Part shown: positions 11,818 to 18,584 of the stretch, piece by piece
How positions within the stretch are numbered: the first letter of the stretch is position 1
Layout: each line of letters begins with the position of its first letter
Assembly: GCA_016939415.1 (NCBI GenBank)
Contig: JAFGGZ010000035.1
Location: 1-33,239 of the forward strand
Origin: Candidatus Iainarchaeum sp.
GTDB lineage: Archaea > B1Sed10-29 > WALL01
Length of the DNA stretch: 33,239 bases
Reading direction: 5' to 3'
Translations under genes and position numbers: made by a program
The notes under the pieces: model-generated
What the model was told of the DNA's origin: nothing
Seen by the model: the letters and a program-made list of their open reading frames with translations, nothing else
Database searches by the model: none

Positions 11818-11844
11818 CTTTTTCCGCTCTAAAAGCGGAAAAAG
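11818..11844. terminator. 11-bp inverted repeat between convergent transcription units, possible bidirectional terminator
   Basis: CTTTTTCCGCT-ctaaa-AGCGGAAAAAG immediately downstream of the minus-strand stop at 11849; T-tract on both strands. Confidence 0.55.
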
Positions 11845-11848
11845 GCTG

Positions 11849-12754
11849 TTACACAATCTCCACTCTTCGCATGTTCGGCACCTTCTCGCGCGAAGTCGAA
11901 AAAGGCGACGTGAACCTGCCGGGGAGAGTCACCAGCCACAAAGACTGACCCTCCTTTACGTGCGAGTCCACAACAAGCGAGGGAAAGCCCTGCTTTAACA
12001 CAGTCCTCAGGCTACTGGACGCCGGGCCGGGAGGCGTGGCGGCAGAAGCAGACTTGAACTGGATGTGGAGTGCAGCCACTCCATTGTTCTCAAGAAAAGG
12101 CACTAAGTTACGGTAGCCCATATTCTCTTTCCTCGACAAGTACGGCGGCATAGGCACGAGCTCAAGACTGCCATCATCCTGCCTCACAGCCCTCACAAGC
12201 CTCCGGCCCTCCGCATCAGACAAGGAAGCAGTCGATGAGAACGCTTTACTGCCCTTCTTCTCATCCCAATCGCTCATCGAAAACAGTTTCCTGGCATGTT
12301 CACTGCGAATGAATACCCTGCGCGCCGAATCGAACATGGACGAGATTTCAGCCCACCTGGGGGTGTTCGTTACGCTTTCGCGCAGCTCGGCCAGGGGCTT
12401 GACCACGCGATCCTCGAAATCCTTGTACATTGCATCCTTTTTCAACGCATCCCCGACAGCCGGGTTATCATCATAGCCAGCGCCATGCGCAAGGTTAGAA
12501 AAATCGCGCTCCACCTCCGGCTTGCTTTCCAAGACATCGTGGTTGTCGTAAAACAAGTAATGATGAAGATCAGTCAAGACATCGTGGACGCGGGCGAGCG
12601 CAAGAAGCGAGCCCTCGACCTCGTAATCCGAAAGCGCGTTCTCCAGCTCCTTAAAGCCTTGCTTGGCCTCAGCAGTAATGACGAACCGTTTATCGCGCTC
12701 GAGTTCCTGAGCCAGGTGAAGCATTTGCCTCAGCCTTTGAGGGTCAATATGCAT
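11849..12754 (-). CDS. Hypothetical protein (orphan, only minus-strand gene in the window)
   Basis: Open from MHIDPQRLRQMLHL (start near 12754, alternative 12769) to TAA at 11849; hydrophilic, mostly helical composition; TATA-like sequence about 28 nt upstream on the minus strand; terminator-like hairpin downstream. Confidence 0.7.
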   Translation of the reverse strand: MHIDPQRLRQMLHLAQELERDKRFVITAEAKQGFKELENALSDYEVEGSLLALARVHDVLTDLHHYLFYDNHDVLESKPEVERDFSNLAHGAGYDDNPAVGDALKKDAMYKDFEDRVVKPLAELRESVTNTPRWAEISSMFDSARRVFIRSEHARKLFSMSDWDEKKGSKAFSSTASLSDAEGRRLVRAVRQDDGSLELVPMPPYLSRKENMGYRNLVPFLENNGVAALHIQFKSASAATPPGPASSSLRTVLKQGFPSLVVDSHVKEGQSLWLVTLPGRFTSPFSTSREKVPNMRRVEIV

Positions 12755-12777
12755 GCATAAGTAATGCAAAACCAGGT

Positions 12778-12807
12778 TTTAAAAGCTGTCGGGGAAACCA
12801 TTATTTA
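12778..12807. promoter_or_regulatory. Divergent promoter region with TATA-like elements for both directions
   Basis: ggttttaaaag (minus strand TATA about 28 nt from 12754) and attattta (plus strand, about 20 nt from ATG 12825). Confidence 0.4.
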
Positions 12808-12824
12808 CCTCAGCGCCCCCAAAC

Positions 12825-13598
12825 ATGAGTATGCGGTTGCTTTTGGCAATACTCTTGGTTTCAGCCGCGCTGGCTGCTTGCGACTACTCAGTTACGAGCA
12901 TGGCCATCGGCTCGAAAGCAGACTGCTCAGACGCAATGCCTGTGGAACAGGCACGCGTGTACGCGGGCGAAGACTACTACGTGTGCGGCGCTCTGGACAT
13001 CGGAGGCGCGCGCATAAGCGCTTACGAAGAGAGCATCATGCCGCAGCAGGAAGCAGACACTCGCGCGCAAGGCAGGTTCATACTACACGGCAAGGCCAAC
13101 ACAGAAAAGTGGGGAGTGTACTACATCAAGCTTGAATTGGAAGAACCGTGCGAAGGAGAACTGATGCAAGTGCCTGTCGAAGTCAGGACGCGGTGCGTCC
13201 AACTACCTCCCAGCACAGTCCAAGCAGTGCCGAACGCGGTCGAGGAAGGTAAGTCATTCGCGATAGAAGTCGCGAACGCAGACAAAGACCTGGACATGCA
13301 GATCCAGGGACTGGCAATGCCGATAACAGCAAGGATAGTGCAGGGAGAGAAGTGGACGCGCAGCGTGACAAGCCAAGAGTGCGCGCCAGCAGGACAGGCC
13401 TGCACCTTGCGCTTCAGCTTCGTTGAGGCCGAGCACCCCATCTGCAGGCACGACGGCAGCGCAATAGAAGTCAGGGTGCGTGAGGAGCAGCAGGCAACAA
13501 GCACAAGCATCACGGACCCCACGCTCGGCATAGCAGTGATGGCCGCAGTCGTCATAGTCGGCACTGGAGCGGGCGTGTTCGCGCTCTCCAGAGCGTGA
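12825..13598 (+). CDS. Hypothetical secreted/membrane-anchored protein
   Basis: N-terminal hydrophobic signal MSMRLLLAILLVSAALAAC (lipobox-like), ~210 aa Cys-containing ectodomain, C-terminal hydrophobic segment IAVMAAVVIVGTGAGVFALSRA. Confidence 0.75.
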   Translation: MSMRLLLAILLVSAALAACDYSVTSMAIGSKADCSDAMPVEQARVYAGEDYYVCGALDIGGARISAYEESIMPQQEADTRAQGRFILHGKANTEKWGVYYIKLELEEPCEGELMQVPVEVRTRCVQLPPSTVQAVPNAVEEGKSFAIEVANADKDLDMQIQGLAMPITARIVQGEKWTRSVTSQECAPAGQACTLRFSFVEAEHPICRHDGSAIEVRVREEQQATSTSITDPTLGIAVMAAVVIVGTGAGVFALSRA

Positions 13599-13650
13599 GC
13601 GGGGCTAAGTCAGGGTGCGGCCCCTGAACTTAAGGCATGCTAACGAAGGG

Positions 13651-14073
13651 ATGAGTATGGGCTACAAGTACGTTGATGAAATCACGTCAGACGTCATGTT
13701 CGAAGTCAAGGCAAAGACCTTCGAAGAAGTGCTTTCAGACGCGGCGAAAGCAATGCTCAACATCATGTACGACATCAGCAAGGTCAACCCGCAAAAGGAA
13801 GTCATCATACGGACAGAAGGCGATGACGAGAAAGAAGCCCTGCACAACTGGCTGTCGGAAGTGCTTGCCCAGTGGGAGATAGCGGGCCTCATGCTCTCGG
13901 AATTCGACGTGAAAGTTACCAGGAAAAACGGCGTGGGAATAGAAGCAGTGGCGAGAGGCGAGCCCACCAAAAACGACATGATCCAAACACTGGTGAAAGG
14001 CGTGACATACTACAAGTACGACCTCAAGAAGGCGAAAGACGGGTACACAGCAACAGTGGTAGTGGACATATGA
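13651..14073 (+). CDS. Archease (RtcB cofactor family)
   Basis: MSMGYKYVDEITSDVMFEVKAKTFEEVLSDAAKAMLNIMYD...LHNWLSEVL resembles the archease family; located next to rtcB. Confidence 0.85.
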   Translation: MSMGYKYVDEITSDVMFEVKAKTFEEVLSDAAKAMLNIMYDISKVNPQKEVIIRTEGDDEKEALHNWLSEVLAQWEIAGLMLSEFDVKVTRKNGVGIEAVARGEPTKNDMIQTLVKGVTYYKYDLKKAKDGYTATVVVDI

Positions 14074-14615
14074 TGCAGGGCTCGAGCTACAGGGAAAGAG
14101 AACTAGAACTCATAAGACTAAAACTGGTAATGAGGCTGAGGATCAAGAAAGGAGACGAAGTCTTGGAGATAGGTTCTGGGAAAGGAGGGACATCCCTGCT
14201 GATAGCCGCAGCCACCCACGCCAAAGTCACGGGAGTAGAACCAGACAAGGAGTTCCTTCGCATTTCCAGGAAGTGGGCGAAAGACCTCGGTATAAACGCG
14301 GCTTTCAAGCCCATGCCATTCGATGGAACAATCTCCCTCAAAGACAAGTACGACTTCGTGATCCTATCAGCGGTACTGCACCACACAGAAGAAAGAACAG
14401 GATTGAGGATAGTATCAGAAGCAGTCCGACTCACCAAGAAAGGAGGATGCATCGGCATCCTGGAGCATAGGAAAGTAAGCAAGAGCCGCGTGCACAAAAG
14501 CCAGTGGAGCGTTGCGAAACTAAGGAAATCCCTCGGAAAGAGCAGCGCCAAAGTCATCAGCACGGAAAGCGCCGGAAAGAACAGCTTCATAATCGTGGCG
14601 AAGGTGATGGAATGA
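14070..14615 (+). CDS. Class I SAM-dependent methyltransferase
   Basis: Motif I VLEIGSGKGGTSLLIA and downstream GVEPDKEF, DFVILSAVLHHTE; ATG at 14070/14073 overlaps the archease stop. Confidence 0.85.
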   Translation: MMQGSSYRERELELIRLKLVMRLRIKKGDEVLEIGSGKGGTSLLIAAATHAKVTGVEPDKEFLRISRKWAKDLGINAAFKPMPFDGTISLKDKYDFVILSAVLHHTEERTGLRIVSEAVRLTKKGGCIGILEHRKVSKSRVHKSQWSVAKLRKSLGKSSAKVISTESAGKNSFIIVAKVME

Positions 14616-17521
14616 AGGAAAAACTCGAGAAAGTGTCGGACTGCAAGTGGAGAATCCCGAAGACCGCGCGAGACAGGATGCGCGTGGACGCAGTCGTGTA
14701 CGGCTCGCAAAAGATCATTGACCAAGCAGAAGACGCTGCAATAGAGCAACTCACCAACGTAGCCTGCCTCCCAGGCATCATGGAGCCAGTCGCAGGCATG
14801 CCGGACATTCACTGGGGCTACGGCCTCCCCATGGGCGCGGTAGGCGCGTTCGACGCGGAAGAAGGCGTTATCAGCGCGGGCTGCACGGGCTTCGACATAA
14901 ACTGCCTTCCTGCTGGGACAAAGGTTCTGCATGAATTCGGTTACAGAAAGAACATAGAATCATTCGAAGAGACATTTACAAAGGACAGGATTAAGTGTTT
15001 GAACCCCACGTCAAAACTAAAGAACACGGAGATTGCACTGTTTCTTAAGAAGAAGCAAAAAACTGTCATCGAGCTCGTGACAAAGGCAGGGCATAAGATC
15101 CAGGCAACGAAAGACCACCCATTCTTTACAAGAATGGGCATGAGAGAACTCAGGTATATTGCAGAAGGAGAAAGCGTTTCCGTCTTCCCGTTCCAAGGAG
15201 TCGAATACGAAAAGCCAGCAAGCGGCATAATCATTGAACACGAGCAGGTTGGCGCGAGTGTTCGCAAAGAACTGGAACAGAAGCACTTGCTCCCTCTGAC
15301 GCATGACAACGAAAAACTTCCTTATCTTCTCAAGTTGATGGGGTTCATAACCGGAGACGGCTGTGTGTACTGCAGCAAGGGACATTTCTTTGTATGCTTT
15401 TATGGAGAAAAAGAAGATCTTGAAGTAATAAGAGAGGATGTCAAGCGATTGGGATTCAAACCCGGGGTGATAAGCTCGAGAAATAGGAAACACAACATAA
15501 AAACATCATACGGCAACGTGGTCTTTGAACATCTAGAGAACACGTTCCGAGTATCCTCGAAAGCCCTATACGTCCTGCTTGAAACCCTTGGATTGACAAC
15601 AGGCAACAAAGTCAGAAAGGAAATGCTCGTCCCCGCGTGGGTGCTCAAGTGTCCTAAGTGGCAAAAAAGGCTTTACTTGGCAACGTTGTTCGGAGCTGAA
15701 CTTACCACTCCTTCCACCGTGACAAAACACGGTTATAACTTTTACGGACAAGTGCTTTCAATGAACAAAGAGAAAGGCCTGCTAGCAAATGGAAAGCGAT
15801 TCATGAAGCAGGTACAGGATCTCCTGAAAGAATTCGGTATTAAGAGTACGCTGCTAAAGGAGCGGAAAGAGTATGTTAACAAGGAAGGGATCGAATCGTA
15901 TAGGTTAAGGCTGCAGATCTCTGCCACGTCAGATAATTTGCTAAGACTATGGAGCACCATCGGGTTTGAATACAACAAAGAAAAGATGTTCAAAGCAAAT
16001 GCTGCGCTACAATACCTAAAGCTTAAACAGATAATAATATCCGAAAGGGAAAGAGCCCAAGATCAAATAAGGAAAATGAAAAAGCAGCACAAGCCATTCA
16101 AAGAAACTCTCTCCCTCAAAAGCGAGTACGTGAACCAAAGATTCCTCCAACGCTCATACTACGAAAAAAGTGGGATGCCAAGAGTGACCCATAAGTTTGA
16201 AACATTCGAAGAGTTTCTGAAGAACAGCACCGAAGGATTAGGAAAAACAGGGCAAGTATGGGACGCCATCGTAAAAATGCGGGAAATACCACACAATGGC
16301 CTTGTTTATGACTTCACAGTCGCTGATGAGAACCACAACTTCATCGCAAACAATTTCATGGTCTCTAACTGCGGCATCCACATGATACGAACAGACCTCA
16401 CAGCAAAAGAAGTGACCCCCAAACTCGATGAACTCGTGGAAACACTGTTCACCAAAGTCCCGTGCGGCGTCGGGTCGGAAAGCAAGCTACGCATCACAGG
16501 AGACGAATTCGACGAAGTCCTCACCACCGGCGCGGTCTGGGCGAAGGAAAACGGCTTCGCGACAGAAGACGACATCAAGCACATGGAAGAAGAAGGCAGG
16601 ATGGACGGCGCGGACCCATCAAAAATCAGCGACACAGCGAGAAAGCGCGGGCGCTCGCAGATGGGCACGCTCGGAGCGGGGAACCACTTCCTCGAAGTAC
16701 AGAAAGTGGACGACATCTATGACAAGAAAGCGGCAAAAGCCTTCGGAGTGGAGAGCAAGGACCAGGCAATCATCATGCTTCACTGCGGCTCTCGCGGATT
16801 CGGCCACCAAGTCGCCACAGACTACCTGAAAATCCACGAGAAAGCAGCCAAGAAATACGACATCTGGCTGCCGGACCCGCAGCTCGTGTGCGCGCCGACC
16901 ACGAGCCCGGAAGGACAAGCATACTTCAAGGCAATGAAGTGCGCAGTCAACTACGCCTTCTGCAACCGCACAGTCATGACGCACTGGGTGAGGGAAAGCT
17001 TTGCCCAAGTCTTCAAGCAGGACTGGGAATCGCTGGGAATGAAAACCATTTACGACGTCGCGCACAACATATGCAAGCTCGAGAAGCACAAGATCGGCGG
17101 CGAGACAAGGGAACTGTACGTGCACAGGAAAGGCGCGACCAGGTCACTGCCAGCAGGCCACGAACTGGTGCCGGACACGTACCGGCAGGTCGGCCAGCCA
17201 GTGCTCATCGCAGGATCCATGGGCACTGCATCGCACATACTAGTAGGCGCGGAAAAAGCAGCAGAGTCGTTCTACTCATCGTGCCACGGCGCGGGAAGAA
17301 CCATGTCCCGCCACGCAGCCATACGAGAGTTCTGGGGGGAGGACGTCAGGAAAAAACTCGCTGAAAAAGGCATAAAAGCCAAGTCCACCCACCCGAAAGT
17401 GCTATCAGAAGAAGCGCCGGAAGCGTACAAGGACGTTGATGAAGTCATAGAATCAGTGCACTGCGCAGGCCTATCCTCAAAAGTCGTGCGCGTAACACCC
17501 ATGGGCGTTGTCAAGGGCTAA
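14612..17521 (+). CDS. rtcB: RNA-splicing ligase RtcB, intein-containing precursor
   Basis: N-extein ...PDIHWGYGLPMGAVGAFDAEEGVISAGCTGFDIN joined to C-extein CGIHMIRTDL; later HCGSRGFGHQVATDYL, GAGRTMSRHAA; ATGA overlap with the methyltransferase stop; 969-aa precursor, 480 aa without intein. Confidence 0.96.
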   Translation: MKEKLEKVSDCKWRIPKTARDRMRVDAVVYGSQKIIDQAEDAAIEQLTNVACLPGIMEPVAGMPDIHWGYGLPMGAVGAFDAEEGVISAGCTGFDINCLPAGTKVLHEFGYRKNIESFEETFTKDRIKCLNPTSKLKNTEIALFLKKKQKTVIELVTKAGHKIQATKDHPFFTRMGMRELRYIAEGESVSVFPFQGVEYEKPASGIIIEHEQVGASVRKELEQKHLLPLTHDNEKLPYLLKLMGFITGDGCVYCSKGHFFVCFYGEKEDLEVIREDVKRLGFKPGVISSRNRKHNIKTSYGNVVFEHLENTFRVSSKALYVLLETLGLTTGNKVRKEMLVPAWVLKCPKWQKRLYLATLFGAELTTPSTVTKHGYNFYGQVLSMNKEKGLLANGKRFMKQVQDLLKEFGIKSTLLKERKEYVNKEGIESYRLRLQISATSDNLLRLWSTIGFEYNKEKMFKANAALQYLKLKQIIISERERAQDQIRKMKKQHKPFKETLSLKSEYVNQRFLQRSYYEKSGMPRVTHKFETFEEFLKNSTEGLGKTGQVWDAIVKMREIPHNGLVYDFTVADENHNFIANNFMVSNCGIHMIRTDLTAKEVTPKLDELVETLFTKVPCGVGSESKLRITGDEFDEVLTTGAVWAKENGFATEDDIKHMEEEGRMDGADPSKISDTARKRGRSQMGTLGAGNHFLEVQKVDDIYDKKAAKAFGVESKDQAIIMLHCGSRGFGHQVATDYLKIHEKAAKKYDIWLPDPQLVCAPTTSPEGQAYFKAMKCAVNYAFCNRTVMTHWVRESFAQVFKQDWESLGMKTIYDVAHNICKLEKHKIGGETRELYVHRKGATRSLPAGHELVPDTYRQVGQPVLIAGSMGTASHILVGAEKAAESFYSSCHGAGRTMSRHAAIREFWGEDVRKKLAEKGIKAKSTHPKVLSEEAPEAYKDVDEVIESVHCAGLSSKVVRVTPMGVVKG
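14903..16369 (+). mobile_element. Intein with LAGLIDADG homing endonuclease domain, inserted at RtcB Cys98
   Basis: 489 aa; block A CLPAGTKVLHE, block B GHKIQATKDHPFFT, HEN motifs LLKLMGFITGDG and LYLATLFGAELTT, block F VYDFTVADENHNFIANNFMVSN followed by Cys+1; host RtcB motif GFDIN/CGIH is restored by excision. Confidence 0.95.
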
Positions 17522-17523
17522 GA

Positions 17524-17531
17524 TTTAAATA
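17524..17531 (+). promoter_or_regulatory. TATA-box-like element
   Basis: tttaaata about 24 nt upstream of ATG 17555, consistent with a leaderless transcript. Confidence 0.5.
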
Positions 17532-17554
17532 AACGCTCCTCGTTGCAGAAAGCA

Positions 17555-18100
17555 ATGGTGGAGCAAGAAATCATCGACGAAGTCAAGCGATTCATCAGCG
17601 GAGGCTATGATAAGCACACCATAATCCAGACCCTGGAAGGCTTAGGGTACACAGCAAAAGAAATCGTCGAGATCATTGCTGCAGCGACGCCCGCTCAAGA
17701 AACTGCCGAAAAACCGAGGAGAGAAGTGCCGAAGATAGAGGAAGAGGAAGAACTGCCAGAAGGCTTCGCCAAGGCACCAGAAGAAGAGAAAGAAGAGGAA
17801 ATCCCGCCAGAAGCCGAACTAGCACTCGAATTCGAAGAAGAATTGGGTGCGCTGGAAGGGCCGCAGGTCGTGAAGCCGCTGCCGCTCGCGCGAAAGCCAG
17901 CGAAGAAAGAAGTGCCCGCAGCACCGGAAAAAGCGAGGACGCCAGCTCCTAAACCTGTTCAGGAACCGCCGGCCGGGGAAGAGCAAGTCCAGAAAAAGCG
18001 CGCCACGATGAGCATCGTCATCTTCATCGTAGTGTTCGTCATCATCGGACTGCTCGCGTACCTCGCAGCCCCGAAACTCGGCATCAAAGTGCCGTTCTGA
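17555..18100 (+). CDS. Hypothetical tail-anchored protein with acidic/Pro-rich linker
   Basis: N-terminal helical module EIIDEVKRFISGGYDKHTIIQTLEGLGYTAKEIVEII, low-complexity E/P/A/K linker, C-terminal TM SIVIFIVVFVIIGLLAYLAA. Confidence 0.75.
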   Translation: MVEQEIIDEVKRFISGGYDKHTIIQTLEGLGYTAKEIVEIIAAATPAQETAEKPRREVPKIEEEEELPEGFAKAPEEEKEEEIPPEAELALEFEEELGALEGPQVVKPLPLARKPAKKEVPAAPEKARTPAPKPVQEPPAGEEQVQKKRATMSIVIFIVVFVIIGLLAYLAAPKLGIKVPF

Positions 18101-18142
18101 AAACCCCATTCTTTTTTTAACAGCATGCACAATACCCTACGC

Positions 18143-18466
18143 ATGCCAAAACATGAAACCATTTTCAGGATGCGCGTGGGCGTGCCGCACACGCACCCGC
18201 AAGCCAAAGAACGAGCCGTCGCAAGACTGAACACGCTCCTCAACCAGGCGAAGAACAGCAAAGGCAACCTGCTCGCGCTGGAATCAGCAGAAACCGAAGC
18301 AGGCAGGAAGCTTGCCAGGCTCCACGAAGCAGAATACGTCGACTCAACGAATGAGATGCGCGAACTCGTGAGCGCGGTCGACGCGCTGCTCAGAGGCGTG
18401 AACACCAACGCGTACAAGGCCATGCTGGAAACCCCGCAGACCCAAGGCAAAGCAAAACCTTTATAA
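18143..18466 (+). CDS. Hypothetical protein
   Basis: MPKHETIFRMRVGVPHTHPQAKERAVARLNTLLNQAKNS...; T/A-rich promoter-like tract at 18112-18120; alternative start ATG 18125. Confidence 0.55.
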   Translation: MPKHETIFRMRVGVPHTHPQAKERAVARLNTLLNQAKNSKGNLLALESAETEAGRKLARLHEAEYVDSTNEMRELVSAVDALLRGVNTNAYKAMLETPQTQGKAKPL

Positions 18467-18467
18467 A
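18460..18467 (+). promoter_or_regulatory. TATA box for the rpl3 operon
   Basis: tttataaa, with predicted transcription start about 25 nt downstream near 18485-18490. Confidence 0.55.
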
Positions 18468-18489
18468 CAGAGTCCCGCAGAACAATGGC

Positions 18490-18570
18490 ATACTGTACGG
18501 AACCCGTATGGTGTCACAACTTCTGTTGTTGTTTGGAATGGAACGCTTACGACCTAGAGTCCGCGTTCTG
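18490..18570 (+). promoter_or_regulatory. Putative structured 5' leader of rpl3 (three consecutive hairpins)
   Basis: P1 18490-18500/18504-18514 (11 bp incl. 3 G.U, loop AAC); P2 18516-18520/18525-18529 (ACAAC-ttct-GTTGT); P3 18541-18546/18563-18568 (GAACGC/GCGTTC) with inner GAC/GTC. Confidence 0.45.
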
Positions 18571-18584
18571 CACGGGTGATCAGA

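Noticed and set aside
11783-11998. 71-aa plus ORF after tRNA-Ser
   Set aside because: Runs through terminator-like hairpins and antisense to the orphan gene.
12296-12760. 154-aa plus-strand ORF
   Set aside because: Antisense to the longer minus-strand orphan, which has better placed promoter and terminator signals.
13872-14069. N-terminal extension of the methyltransferase ORF
   Set aside because: Lies inside archease in another frame; the ATG at 14070/14073 with overlap coupling is more plausible.
14504-14611. N-terminal extension of the RtcB ORF
   Set aside because: Overlaps the methyltransferase; RtcB homology begins at MKEKLEKVSD (14612), which also places the intein at residue 98.
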